NCBI GenBank assembly: GCA_947497895.1
Contig: CANMIL010000002.1
Coordinates: forward strand, 248,001-312,000
Length of the DNA: 64,000 nt
Source: an uncultured Tenacibaculum sp.
Lineage (GTDB): Bacteria > Bacteroidota > Bacteroidia > Flavobacteriales > Flavobacteriaceae
Direction: 5' to 3'
Part shown: positions 16,609 to 26,271 of the stretch, piece by piece
Layout of the letters: each line of letters starts with the position of its first letter
Numbering within the stretch: the stretch's first letter is position 1
Program-made: the position numbers and the translations under genes
Notes under the pieces: generated by a model
What the model was told of the DNA's origin: nothing
What the model saw: the letters and a program-made list of their open reading frames with translations, nothing else
Databases searched by the model: none

Positions 16609-18066
16609 CTATGTTTTAGGTAAAATTACGGTAAAAACGGTACCAATTCCTTCAGTTGAAGTAAAACTAATTGTTCCATCATAGGTTTCTATGATTTTTT
16701 TAATCATTGGAAGCCCTAACCCCATACCACTTGTTTTTGTGGTGAATTTAGGTTCAAACACTAGTTCCTTATTTTCTTCATTGATTCCTTTTCCATTGTC
16801 TGAAACAGAAATCTTAACGTTATTCCCTTCGGAAGCTAACTTCACTTCAATTTTCGGTGGAGTTCCATCGTTTTTCATAGCTTGGGTAGCATTCTTAACC
16901 AGATTCGTTACGATACGTATCAGTTGAGTTTTGTCTAAACTAGCATATAGTTCAGGTTCATCAGTTTTATATTCGATATAGTCTTCTGTAAAAATGTCTA
17001 AAGAATGTTTAACAACATCGTTTACATTTAATTTTTCTCTCTTTTGTTTTGGCATTTTAGCAAAGTCAGAAAAAGCAGACGCAATAGAACTCATAACATC
17101 TATCTGTTGAATGAGTGTTAAGCTATACTCAGCAACTTTGTCCTTTATATTTGGGTCTTCAGGATTAAACTTTCTTTCAAAACTCTGAACAGTAAGACGC
17201 ATTGGTGTTAGTGGATTTTTAATTTCGTGCGCTACTTGTTTTGCCATTTCTTTCCAAGCCTCTTCACGTTCACTTTTAGCCAATTTTACGGCACTTTCTT
17301 CAAGCTGATCAATCATATTATTATACGATTCTACTAGCGATATAATTTCTGAACTAGCGGCATGAAGAATTATTTTTTCATTGCGTTGGTTTAATCGAGT
17401 TTCCTTAATTTTTTCGGCAATCGTTTTAATTGATCTTGTAATATAACTTGATAGGAAATACGCTAGTACAATAGCCAAAATAAGCATTAGTCCGTACACT
17501 AATGTCAGTCTTGATAAGAACTCTTCAAGTTCTTTGATTTGATCCGAATTATCTTGAGCTATTCGTAGTTCTAAAATTCCTATTCTTTTAAATCTGGAAT
17601 CGTTAATATAGGTGAAAGACGATTGATGTTTTACACCATCAATTAAGGTGTCTTTTACAATTCTGTGATTCGAATTGATCGCTAAAATTTTTACGGTTTT
17701 TGGCGGTAGAGGAATTTCCTTGGCTTGATCAAAATTATAAGGAATTGATGATTTCAGGAGTTTCCCCTCCATATCATACATCGAAATCGTAAGCTTGTGT
17801 ACAGAAGCTATTTCATAAATTTTATCTTGAAATATCTTCGGAAGGTTTTCGGAAGTAACAGGATAGGTAGTTTTGCTAAGCTCTATTTTAATATTGTGGG
17901 CTGTTGCTTGTTCCTTTCTTCCAAATCGTGATTCGTTGTAGTCTTTAGTTTGTTCTTCGTATTGATATACTGTTACATAAACTATGAGCATTGATGTCAA
18001 TAATACCAAGAGTATCATTGATAAAAATATTCTCGTCCTTAAAGAAATGTTGTTAAAAAATGTCAA
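16609..18066 (-). CDS. Sensor histidine kinase, NtrY-like
   Basis: 485 residues, inner membrane. Transmembrane helices lie at about 12-34 and 188-208, with an extracytoplasmic sensor part of about 150 residues between them. A HAMP linker follows (about 205-260). The HisKA phospho-acceptor is H280 (VAHEIKNPLTPMRL, the NtrY-like H-box). The HATPase_c domain has LVKNATQAM (N box), DNGKGI (G1) and GMGLGLPMIKKI (G2). No response regulator is adjacent, so the partner is encoded elsewhere. It overlaps the upstream lipoprotein gene by 4 bp (ATGA), pointing to coupled expression. Confidence 0.92.
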   Translation of the reverse strand: MTFFNNISLRTRIFLSMILLVLLTSMLIVYVTVYQYEEQTKDYNESRFGRKEQATAHNIKIELSKTTYPVTSENLPKIFQDKIYEIASVHKLTISMYDMEGKLLKSSIPYNFDQAKEIPLPPKTVKILAINSNHRIVKDTLIDGVKHQSSFTYINDSRFKRIGILELRIAQDNSDQIKELEEFLSRLTLVYGLMLILAIVLAYFLSSYITRSIKTIAEKIKETRLNQRNEKIILHAASSEIISLVESYNNMIDQLEESAVKLAKSEREEAWKEMAKQVAHEIKNPLTPMRLTVQSFERKFNPEDPNIKDKVAEYSLTLIQQIDVMSSIASAFSDFAKMPKQKREKLNVNDVVKHSLDIFTEDYIEYKTDEPELYASLDKTQLIRIVTNLVKNATQAMKNDGTPPKIEVKLASEGNNVKISVSDNGKGINEENKELVFEPKFTTKTSGMGLGLPMIKKIIETYDGTISFTSTEGIGTVFTVILPKT

Positions 18067-18635
18067 TTGTTAGTTAGTCTTTTAGTTTTCATTAATAATT
18101 CGTCGTCGAACTCGGTATCATCATCCCAATCGTATATAACTTTACCTTGAAAACCTTTTTCAGTTGGTTGAATAGCATACCAGGCTTGTACCTGTTTTCC
18201 CTGATATTGATAATCAACATGTAAACTGTCCCCTTTGGTTTTCCAATTACCAGTAGTTTCACCTACTTTTTTCTTGTTTGCTAACAAAAACCAAGCAGAA
18301 AAAGTACCATCCTTTTTATAAGTAGATTGTGCTTTTCCAGAGTTTGGTTTGCTAAAATCATCTTCAAACACATAAGTGCTATCCGATTTTTTATAGGTTG
18401 GATAGGTTATTTTGATATATGATGTTTCCCAGTCCCCGATCATGAACTTTTGCAGCAAAAATTGAGCCGATTTTGATTCTGACGAAGTTTTAGTTTGTTT
18501 TTTAGAAGAGTTACACCCTGTAATTACAGTTAAAATCAGTGCTAATAAAATGAAAAACTGCAGTGGTTTTATATATTTTTTTAAGCTGTTTTTGGAGAAG
18601 TTTTGAAACTGAAAATGTGATAGATTAGTCGCCAT
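18063..18635 (-). CDS. Predicted lipoprotein, function unknown
   Basis: 190 residues. A hydrophobic stretch at about 25-40 ends in VITGC, a lipobox with Cys41; the positively charged region before it is unusually long. The mature part is beta-rich (FMIGDWETSYIKITYPTY, then TTGNWKTKGDSLHVDYQYQGKQVQAWYAI) and reminiscent of lipocalin-like or META-like small domains, without a firm family. It lies between holB (2-bp gap) and the histidine kinase (4-bp overlap). It could be the kinase's envelope ligand or sensor partner, which is inference from position only. Confidence 0.7.
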   Translation of the reverse strand: MATNLSHFQFQNFSKNSLKKYIKPLQFFILLALILTVITGCNSSKKQTKTSSESKSAQFLLQKFMIGDWETSYIKITYPTYKKSDSTYVFEDDFSKPNSGKAQSTYKKDGTFSAWFLLANKKKVGETTGNWKTKGDSLHVDYQYQGKQVQAWYAIQPTEKGFQGKVIYDWDDDTEFDDELLMKTKRLTNN

Positions 18636-18637
18636 TA

Positions 18638-19786
18638 CTAATTGATTTTTTCCTCTTTTGCATGCAAAAGACGCGTAAGTTTAATGGATAAATCTAACAA
18701 AATTATTTTAGCATTTCCGTTTCTTTCAATATGATATTGGGCGTCACTCACTTCTTTTTCAATAGTTAAAATATTTCCACTATGCACAAAAGGAGCAAAT
18801 TTGGCAAGGTCAAAGTTGGAAGTTTTAGTTTCTAAAAACACCAAATCAGGAGTTCCGTAATTCAGTAATAATGCTTGACGGAAAAACTGCAAACAGTATT
18901 GAAGAAATTGCTTTTGAGTTTCTCTACCTGATTTTGCGATTGCTTCCGACCATCCAATTAAATCTTGTATAACGGTAGCATTTCCTTTGGCTTTAAAAGC
19001 ACTTCGAATCCAAGTAATAAACCATTCTTCATAAATAGTATCATTTGAATCGTTATGAAAAATATGTACAGCTTTGTTGTAATTGCCTTCCGATTGATGC
19101 GCTATTTTTAAGGCTTCATTTTCATTGATACCCTCATTTTTTACCAATGCTTTAACAATACTATCTTCGCCTAAAGCAGGAAAATGCAATGCTTGGCATC
19201 GTGATTTAATGGTGTTTATAATTTGACCTTCGTCTTCAGCAACTAGCAAAAAAATAGTTTTACTTGGTGGTTCTTCAATAAGTTTTAAAAGTTTATTTGA
19301 GGCCGCGATATTCATCTTTTCTGCCATCCAAATAATCATAATTTTAAAACCTCCTTCATACGATTTTAATTGAAGCTTTTTTACAACATCTTCGGCTTCA
19401 TCAACACCAATTTGACCTTGTTTGTTTTCAACACCAATATGCTGAAACCAGTTATATAAACTTCCATAAGGTTGTTCTGCTAAAAAAGAGCGCCATTCTT
19501 CCAAAAATAAATTACTCACAGGGTGACTTTTTACAGAATCTGTGGTGGTAACAGGAAAAGCAAAATGAAGGTCTGGATGCTGAAGTTTATTACATTTTAC
19601 TTGACAAGCTTCTGGATTATCGGAAAAACTACATAAAATATATTGAGCATAAGCGATTGCCATGGGTAAGCTACCCGTTCCTTCTTTTCCTATGAACAAT
19701 TGTGCATGAGGAATTCTACCATTTTCAGCAGATTTTTTTAAGTGCTCTTTAATATGTTCTTGCCCGATAATGTCTTCAAAAGTCAT
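18638..19786 (-). CDS. holB: DNA polymerase III delta prime subunit
   Basis: 382 residues from the ATG at 19786 (MTFEDIIGQEHIKEHLKK). A frame 7 residues longer would begin upstream of the -7 element TATATTTG (19791-19798) and is unlikely. Clamp-loader AAA+ subunit: GKEGTGSL replaces a canonical P-loop (GxxGxGK), as expected for the non-hydrolysing delta prime. Four Cys of a Zn site are partly kept (CSFSDNPEACQVKC). Sensor and SRC motifs are seen in NIAASNKLLKLIEEPPSKT and IKSRCQALHF. First gene of the minus-strand operon. Confidence 0.88.
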   Translation of the reverse strand: MTFEDIIGQEHIKEHLKKSAENGRIPHAQLFIGKEGTGSLPMAIAYAQYILCSFSDNPEACQVKCNKLQHPDLHFAFPVTTTDSVKSHPVSNLFLEEWRSFLAEQPYGSLYNWFQHIGVENKQGQIGVDEAEDVVKKLQLKSYEGGFKIMIIWMAEKMNIAASNKLLKLIEEPPSKTIFLLVAEDEGQIINTIKSRCQALHFPALGEDSIVKALVKNEGINENEALKIAHQSEGNYNKAVHIFHNDSNDTIYEEWFITWIRSAFKAKGNATVIQDLIGWSEAIAKSGRETQKQFLQYCLQFFRQALLLNYGTPDLVFLETKTSNFDLAKFAPFVHSGNILTIEKEVSDAQYHIERNGNAKIILLDLSIKLTRLLHAKEEKIN

Positions 19787-19790
19787 AGTA

Positions 19791-19798
19791 CAAATATA
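19791..19798 (-). promoter_or_regulatory. -7 element 4 nt before the holB start
   Basis: TATATTTG on the minus strand, then TACT, then ATG; supports the shorter start and a leaderless mRNA. Confidence 0.55.
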
Positions 19799-20052
19799 CA
19801 GTTTCATCTGTTTAGTTTATTTGTTTTTTTGAGGTTAGATGTAAGTTGCGAATAATCATTCGAATAGAGGGAAAGGTTTATAATTGCTTTTTTTAGTGAA
19901 GTAGGTATGCTGAATTTAATAAATGATTGATCCTGTTTTTTTAAGGATTTTGAAGTTGTTTTGGAATAGCTCTCTTACAAAAAGAGTTTAAAAAGAATCT
20001 TTTGTAAAGGTTGTTTTGATGTTAAATTGCAACGTTCTTGCGTCTGCTTCAG

Positions 20053-20081
20053 TTTAGAATGGTTCTATTTTGGTATATTTG
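20053..20081 (+). promoter_or_regulatory. feoAB promoter with a palindromic box
   Basis: TATATTTG (20074-20081) is the -7 element. TAGAATGGTTCTA (20055-20067), a 5-bp-arm palindrome around TGG, covers the -33 to -15 region. The position suits an iron-responsive repressor; the regulator is not identified. Confidence 0.5.
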
Positions 20082-20096
20082 CAAGCTAAATAACTA

Positions 20097-20327
20097 TTGT
20101 TTTTGAATACAATCGCTACGCTACAAATCGGGGAAAAGGGAATCGTATCAGAAGAGTGTCTGGATAGAATACCTTTAAAATTATTGGAAATGGGCTGTTT
20201 GCCTGGGGCTGAGGTTGAGTTATTACAAATAGCTCCACTGAACGATCCAATGTATATCTGTGTAAATGGGAGTCACCTTGCCATACGAAAAGAAACTGCT
20301 TGCCAAATTATAGTTACTAAAATTTAA
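20097..20327 (+). CDS. feoA: Ferrous iron transport protein A
   Basis: 76 residues, SH3-like FeoA domain (IATLQIGEKGIVSEECLDRIPLKLLEMGCLPGAEVELLQIAPL, ending SHLAIRKETACQIIVTKI). Accessory to FeoB in Fe(II) uptake. There is no ATG: the start is TTG at 20097 or a second TTG at 20103 (MNTIATLQIG). The TATATTTG promoter ends 15 nt upstream. feoB follows after 9 bp. Confidence 0.9.
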   Translation: MFLNTIATLQIGEKGIVSEECLDRIPLKLLEMGCLPGAEVELLQIAPLNDPMYICVNGSHLAIRKETACQIIVTKI

Positions 20328-20336
20328 AAACAAACA

Positions 20337-22442
20337 ATGAGTACGAAGTTAAAAGTAAGTTTAATTGGGAACCCAAATACTGGAAAAACATCATTGTTTA
20401 ATGAGTTAACAGGTTTAAATCAAAAAGTAGGTAATTACCCTGGAGTTACGGTTGATAAAAAGCAAGGAACAACAAAGCTAAACAATAACACTTCTGCGTT
20501 AATTACAGATTTACCTGGAACTTATAGTATTAATCCGACATCGTTAGACGAAAGCATTGTACTGAAATCTTTGCTAAGCAATGATCCAAACGATATTCCC
20601 GATGTTATTGTTTTGGTAGCCGATGTAGAAAATTTAAAAAGAAACTTACTTTTATTCTCTCAAATTCAAGATTTGAAAATTCCTGTAATTCTTGCCATTA
20701 ATATGGCGGATGAAATGAATAAAAAAGGAATTTCGATTGATTTAGAGGCTTTGGAAGCTGAATTGCAAACAAAAGTAGTTTTAATCTCTGTAAGAACAAA
20801 GCAGGGGATTCAAGAGTTAAAGCAAAACATAGCTGATTTCTCAACATTAAAAACACACTCAAACTTCAAAGGTTTTTATGAAAAAATAGATGCTGAATAT
20901 TTTACTTCTTTAGGAAAGATTAGCGATCGTTTTTCGATATATGAATTGTGGTTAATGCTCACGAAAAACCACGATGTTAAGTTATTGTCAGATGAAATGG
21001 AAGCTTTAAAATCTTTTAAGAAAGACATTTCAAAACAAAAAAGATATCAGCACAAAGAAACCATATATCGATATCAAAAAATCAATGAGGTTTTAAAGAA
21101 AACCTATACGGTTGATAAGGAAAAAGCGTCCGACTTACGAAGTAGACTGGATAGAATTTTTACACATAAAATATTTGGTTATGTGTTGTTTTTCGGCTTG
21201 TTATTATTAATCTTTCAATCTGTTTTTGAATGGGCTTCGGCACCGATGGATTTCATTGATGGATTGTTTGCAGATATAGCACAATATGTAAAAGGATTAT
21301 TGCCTGAAGGAATGTTTACGGATTTGCTAACTGAAGGAATTATTCCTGGAATTGGCGGTGTGGTTATTTTTATTCCACAGATAGCTATTTTGTTTTTATT
21401 CATTGCTATTCTGGAGGAAACGGGTTATATGAGTAGAGTGGTTTTTTTGATGGATAAAATCATGCGTCGTTTTGGAATGAATGGGAAAAGTGTAATTCCT
21501 TTAATTTCAGGAACAGCCTGTGCAATTCCGGCAGTTATGGCTGCACGAACTATATCAAGTTGGAAAGAACGTTTAATCACCATATTGGTAACTCCTTTTA
21601 CCACATGTGCTGCACGATTACCTGTGTATGCTATTTTGATCGCTTTAATCATACCTAATAAAAAAATATTTGGTTTCTTCAGTTTACAAGGATTGACCTT
21701 ATTGAGTTTATATGTTTTAGGGTTTGCAACAGCTGTAATAGCGGCAGTAATTTTACATAAACAGCTTAAAATTAAAAGCAATAGCTTTTTTGTTGTTGAA
21801 ATGCCTGATTATAAATTACCATCGGCTAAAAATATTTTCTTGGAGGTATTTGAGAAAACCAAGTCTTTTGTTTTAGATGCGGGGAAAATCATTTTAGCAA
21901 TTTCAATCGTCTTATGGTTTTTAGCTTCTCATGGGCCATCTTCATATAAGACTGTAGAAAAAGATGTGACACAAAAATACGCTGAAGCTGGTATTTCAGA
22001 AGCTGAGTTGGAGCAAAAAATAGCATCTGGAAAGTTAGAGAAGTCTTACTTAGGAATTATGGGGAAAGTAATTGAACCAGCTGTTGAACCATTAGGATAT
22101 GATTGGAAAATAGGTGTTGGTTTAGTTGCTTCTTTTGCGGCTAGAGAGGTGTTTGTAGGTACCTTGGCTACCATTTATAGCGTTGAAAATGATGACGAGG
22201 ATACCACGACGATTAAAGAGAGAATGGCCTCAGAGGTAAACCCAAAAACTGGCAAGAAAAGATTTGACTTTGCGACAGGAATATCTTTATTACTTTTTTA
22301 CTCTTTTGCGATGCAATGTATGGCAACTTTGGCCATAGTGAAACGAGAAACAAATAGCTGGAAATGGCCTATGATCCAATTAATAGGAATGGGGGTTTTA
22401 GCTTATGTTTCTGCTTTAATATCTTATCAAATTTTGAGTTAA
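20337..22442 (+). CDS. feoB: Ferrous iron transporter B
   Basis: 701 residues. N-terminal G domain: G1 GNPNTGKT (11-18), G3 DLPG (58-61), G4 NMAD (122-125). A GDI-like helical spacer follows to about 265. The membrane part (about 275-700) holds the two Gate motifs (GYMSRVVFLMDKIMRRFGMNGKSVIPLISGTACAIPAVMAARTI, and VASFAAREVFVGTLATIY). All conserved FeoB elements are present. It is inner-membrane, importing Fe(II) in a GTP-dependent manner. It overlaps the next small gene by 1 bp (TAATG). Confidence 0.96.
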   Translation: MSTKLKVSLIGNPNTGKTSLFNELTGLNQKVGNYPGVTVDKKQGTTKLNNNTSALITDLPGTYSINPTSLDESIVLKSLLSNDPNDIPDVIVLVADVENLKRNLLLFSQIQDLKIPVILAINMADEMNKKGISIDLEALEAELQTKVVLISVRTKQGIQELKQNIADFSTLKTHSNFKGFYEKIDAEYFTSLGKISDRFSIYELWLMLTKNHDVKLLSDEMEALKSFKKDISKQKRYQHKETIYRYQKINEVLKKTYTVDKEKASDLRSRLDRIFTHKIFGYVLFFGLLLLIFQSVFEWASAPMDFIDGLFADIAQYVKGLLPEGMFTDLLTEGIIPGIGGVVIFIPQIAILFLFIAILEETGYMSRVVFLMDKIMRRFGMNGKSVIPLISGTACAIPAVMAARTISSWKERLITILVTPFTTCAARLPVYAILIALIIPNKKIFGFFSLQGLTLLSLYVLGFATAVIAAVILHKQLKIKSNSFFVVEMPDYKLPSAKNIFLEVFEKTKSFVLDAGKIILAISIVLWFLASHGPSSYKTVEKDVTQKYAEAGISEAELEQKIASGKLEKSYLGIMGKVIEPAVEPLGYDWKIGVGLVASFAAREVFVGTLATIYSVENDDEDTTTIKERMASEVNPKTGKKRFDFATGISLLLFYSFAMQCMATLAIVKRETNSWKWPMIQLIGMGVLAYVSALISYQILS

Positions 22443-22558
22443 TGCAAGAAGTATTAACATATATAGCCGTCTTTGGAGCTTTATTGTTTTTAATAAAGAA
22501 ATTCTTTTGGAAACCTAAAAAGAATAAGGGCTGCGACACAAATTGTGGGTGTGGGTAG
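22442..22558 (+). CDS. FeoB-associated Cys-rich membrane peptide
   Basis: 38 residues: one membrane helix (LTYIAVFGALLFLIKKFF), a Lys-rich stretch, then the Cys-rich tail CDTNCGCG. This is the layout of FeoB-associated Cys-rich proteins (Virus_attach/FeoC-replacement type) found after feoB in Firmicutes and Bacteroidetes. The ATG overlaps the feoB stop, fixing the start and implying coupled translation. The Cys tail may hand over or sense iron; this is inferred. Confidence 0.85.
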   Translation: MQEVLTYIAVFGALLFLIKKFFWKPKKNKGCDTNCGCG

Positions 22559-22589
22559 TACAATACTCATACACTATTTTTTGCAATTA

Positions 22590-22621
22590 TTTGGAAATTA
22601 GGTTTGAAGTAAATACTTTTG
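22590..22621 (+). promoter_or_regulatory. Promoter of the RHS locus
   Basis: TTTG (22590-22593), 20-nt spacer, TACTTTTG (22614-22621). Good match to the Bacteroidetes consensus; it would give a leader of about 190 nt before the 22819 ATG. Confidence 0.5.
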
Positions 22622-22818
22622 TTACTGCTGAAAAAGAAACAAATGTAGACTTCCGAAAATTGCTAGGATTTATTTATAACTTTTTTGGTATTTGAAAAAT
22701 TACGCTTGTATAGGGGGGAAGAGCTAGATTTTGAGTACATAACTGCGCTTCTGTTTTATATAAACGATAAGGAAAAGTTTAATATAAAATCATTACTAAT
22801 CAAAATCATTGCATATTT

Positions 22819-25800
22819 ATGAAAAAAATTATGACAAGCGTCTTTATGATGCTATATTTCTTGTTTGGGTATGGACAGGAGTTGCCTAATGTAGTGCCTC
22901 CATCTCCAGAAGCCTCCGAACTGGCAAAGTTTACGGAAATTCCTGTTTCTCATTACACAGGATTGCCAAATATTTCGGTACCAATTTATACTATTAAGCA
23001 AAAAGGAATAACGATTCCTATTAGTTTAAGTTATCACGCTAGAGGTGTTCAGGTTGCGCAAGTAGCTTCAAGAACAGGATTAGGATGGTCCTTAACATAT
23101 GGAGGTAGTATTTCAAGGCAAACAAGAGGAATGGCAGATGAACTGGGGTATTTGAGTCCAGGAAACCGATTAAAAGCCTATTCTGATTCCCTAAATGTTA
23201 GGCAGAGTATTTATTCAGGAACATCTTCAGGTGCTCTTAATTTTGATTTTTATCCAGATCAGTTTACATTTAACGCAGGTGGTGTGAGTGGTAAATTTAT
23301 ATTCGATTATAACGATTTAGAGAACCCTTTAATTCAGAGCTATGGGGATGTTAAGATTACTTATACAAGAGATGGAAGTGTAGCTAATACGGGAAGAATT
23401 GATTCATTTCAAATAACAGATAGTCAGGGGAATATTTATTATTTTGGGAAGTCAAAAGATGGAACGCGATTAGGTTTAGATTATCAAGATTCTAATGGGC
23501 TTACGATTTCTGTAAATGGTAACGTTAATCTTGACAGTCCACACGCTTCAAGTTCTCAAATTTATAGTGCATGGAAGTTAATGGATGTTGAAACCGTATA
23601 TGGTGAACTAATCAGTTACTTTTATGAATCGGAAAATAACGTCTACTACCGAAAGGTAATGGACCGTCATTCTCATGATCCTGATGTAGCGAATTCCCTT
23701 GAAAACTTAAATAATTTAAATGCTATCTCTACAAAGCTTTCGAAAGTATGGAATTATGAAAATCAGCTAACTAAAATTGAGTTCAATCAAGGAAGAGATC
23801 GTATTGTTTTTAAAAAATCTTCTAATTTAAGACAAGATTACCCAGGTCATTCATTGGATGAAATCTCTTTGTATCATAAGGAAGAATTGGTTAAGTCTTT
23901 CAAATTGAACTATACCTATACTGAAAGTAACGATCGAAGTAATATGTTGAGTTATGTTGCGGATTATGATCCTACCATGACTATGAGTTTTAAAAGGATG
24001 TTTTTAGCGAGTGTAGAGGAAGTAAAGGGGCAACAAAAGTTACCTCCTCATGAGTTTACTTATGACCCTCAAGTATTACCCGCTACTTTTTCAACAAGAC
24101 AAGATTATTGGGGATATTATAATGGAGCTGAGAATAATGGTCCTTTTAACCGACTTTTTAGGTATGGTAACTATGAGCCAAACAGACGAGTTGACACCTT
24201 AAAATCTGAGGCCGGAATTTTGAAAGAAATTAAATACCCCACAGGAGGAATTTCAAAGTTTACTTATGAACACAATAGAGGTATGGCTCCGTTATATGCT
24301 AGAACATTGGTTTTGCCTAAGATTAATCCGGGGACTCTTACTGAAAGAAAGGTTGTATTAACAAAAAACAACTTTTATCATGATGGATTCTCATTTTATA
24401 AAAGTGTTAATGTTGAAATTCCAGAAAGAACGAAAATAACTATTAAACCAAGTTGTTTACACTTAAGACATGTTGATGATCCAGCAGATTTACCAGATTG
24501 TTTGTTCAAGTTTAGTTACAACGGAAATTATATAAACATAGGAGAGGAAAGTACTTTTTGGACCAGTTCTCGTGATTACTCTGGAAGTATAACTATAGGT
24601 TTGGAAGTGCTAAGAGATCATAATAATTGGCAGGAACTATATAAAGATCCCAGATTTGATTTTCAATTAGAAATCTCGTATGATTTACCAGATGATCTTG
24701 ATAATTTATATGGAGCAGGAAAACGCATCAAAAAAATTGAGCATATCAATGAAAACGGAACAGTATCCACAAAGGAGTATGACTACAGGTTTTCTTTAGA
24801 CACAAATTTAGGGGCTTCAGGCGGTAGACCTAGTGGCGCAATTATAGGTTTTCCTTCTTTTATTAATACGCCTAATAGTGAGTATGATTCTCAATATGCT
24901 AATATGACGAAGTATTTTGATGCTACTAGTGCTTATAGTAGTTATCAACCGAATGCTATTGGATATTCAGGTGTAGTTGAATATATTGGAACCAAAGGGC
25001 AAAATATAGGAAAGACTGAATATACCTATACAAATTTAGATGATACAGGAGGAGACTATTGGGAATTCCCTTACCATCCCCCAACGGATAATGAATGGTT
25101 AAGAGGTAAACCTGTTCGGGTAAAACAGTTTAAACGATTAGAAAATGGGAATTTTCAATTAATTAAAGAGACGTATTATAAATATATTTATGGGAATAAT
25201 ATATATGAGGCGGACTTTGAGATTCCTGGGTTGAGACATCTTGATTTTGTGTTCACTCCTATTGGAAGTGACCAAGGATGGGAAACTAACACTAATTCGA
25301 GCTACGAGAGGAATAGAAACTATTTTAGGTTACCGCTGTACATGTTGAAAAGAACTCCTCCTAGTTATTTTAATGATCCGAGTAATCCCGCCTATGCAGG
25401 ATACCGTATTTATCATTTGACAGGAGGTACCATGAATTTACATTCTACTACTGAAACTAATTATTTTGATTCAGGAAATCAGGTAACAACAACGGAGAAT
25501 TTTTATAATTACTATAAGCACTATCAATTAAGTAAAACCAAACAGACCTTATCATCTGGAAAGGTAATATTGGGTGAAACTATTTACCCTCAAGATTTAG
25601 AAGTTGCTGATAGAACCAGTGCAGAGCGAAGATTGGTAGAAGCTAATAGATTTGTTCCAATAGATACCTTCACTTTTCAAGATAACAATAGTAATAGTGT
25701 TAAAGATGATGGAGAACTATTAACTCATCAGAAAACAAATTATAAGGATAATAGTGCGGATAATTCCTGGCCAAATATTGTGCTTCCCAATACAATCAAG

Positions 25801-26268
25801 ACAGCAAAAGGAACTCAACCATTAGAAGATAGAGTTGTTTATCATGCATATGATGCTAAGGGAAATCCGACAGAGGTAAGTAAAAAAGATGGTACTCATA
25901 TCGTATATATTTGGGGGTACAATGATACCCAGCCTGTGGCGAAAATTGAAAACGCTAGGTTAACCGATATTCCTAGTTCGCTAAAAACAGAAATACAGAA
26001 TAATTCTAATTCTGATTCTGACATTATTTCTGAAAACACCTTGCGAACCTCATTAAACAAATTGAGAAATCCTCAATTAGCACCTAATTTGGTAAATGCC
26101 CAAATTATAACCTACACTTACGATCCTTTAATTGGAGTTACCAGTATTACCGATCCAAGAGGAAAAACCATGTACTATGATTATGATGATTTTAATCGTT
26201 TACGATTCATTAAAGATTCGGATGGTAATATTTTAAAGGAACATAAATACAACTATAAAAATCAATAA
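22819..26268 (+). CDS. Large secreted SpvB/YD-repeat-like protein, partner of the RHS protein
   Basis: 1149 residues with a Sec signal peptide (MKKIMTSVFMMLYFLFGYGQ). The N-terminal 120 residues (FTEIPVSHYTGLPNISVPIY, LSYHARGV, RTGLGWSLTYGGSISRQTRG) resemble the opening of SpvB/TcB-type proteins, where PI..G and LGWSL..I.R motifs recur. The middle is beta-rich with no recognised domain. The C-terminus has YD/RHS-type repeats (ITYTYDPLIGVTSITDPRGKTMYYDYDDFNRLRFIKDSDG). It ends 3 bp before the next ATG. The two proteins probably form one toxin-enclosing shell split over two genes. This role is inferred from family resemblance and gene order. Confidence 0.7.
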   Translation: MKKIMTSVFMMLYFLFGYGQELPNVVPPSPEASELAKFTEIPVSHYTGLPNISVPIYTIKQKGITIPISLSYHARGVQVAQVASRTGLGWSLTYGGSISRQTRGMADELGYLSPGNRLKAYSDSLNVRQSIYSGTSSGALNFDFYPDQFTFNAGGVSGKFIFDYNDLENPLIQSYGDVKITYTRDGSVANTGRIDSFQITDSQGNIYYFGKSKDGTRLGLDYQDSNGLTISVNGNVNLDSPHASSSQIYSAWKLMDVETVYGELISYFYESENNVYYRKVMDRHSHDPDVANSLENLNNLNAISTKLSKVWNYENQLTKIEFNQGRDRIVFKKSSNLRQDYPGHSLDEISLYHKEELVKSFKLNYTYTESNDRSNMLSYVADYDPTMTMSFKRMFLASVEEVKGQQKLPPHEFTYDPQVLPATFSTRQDYWGYYNGAENNGPFNRLFRYGNYEPNRRVDTLKSEAGILKEIKYPTGGISKFTYEHNRGMAPLYARTLVLPKINPGTLTERKVVLTKNNFYHDGFSFYKSVNVEIPERTKITIKPSCLHLRHVDDPADLPDCLFKFSYNGNYINIGEESTFWTSSRDYSGSITIGLEVLRDHNNWQELYKDPRFDFQLEISYDLPDDLDNLYGAGKRIKKIEHINENGTVSTKEYDYRFSLDTNLGASGGRPSGAIIGFPSFINTPNSEYDSQYANMTKYFDATSAYSSYQPNAIGYSGVVEYIGTKGQNIGKTEYTYTNLDDTGGDYWEFPYHPPTDNEWLRGKPVRVKQFKRLENGNFQLIKETYYKYIYGNNIYEADFEIPGLRHLDFVFTPIGSDQGWETNTNSSYERNRNYFRLPLYMLKRTPPSYFNDPSNPAYAGYRIYHLTGGTMNLHSTTETNYFDSGNQVTTTENFYNYYKHYQLSKTKQTLSSGKVILGETIYPQDLEVADRTSAERRLVEANRFVPIDTFTFQDNNSNSVKDDGELLTHQKTNYKDNSADNSWPNIVLPNTIKTAKGTQPLEDRVVYHAYDAKGNPTEVSKKDGTHIVYIWGYNDTQPVAKIENARLTDIPSSLKTEIQNNSNSDSDIISENTLRTSLNKLRNPQLAPNLVNAQIITYTYDPLIGVTSITDPRGKTMYYDYDDFNRLRFIKDSDGNILKEHKYNYKNQ

Positions 26269-26271
26269 GCT

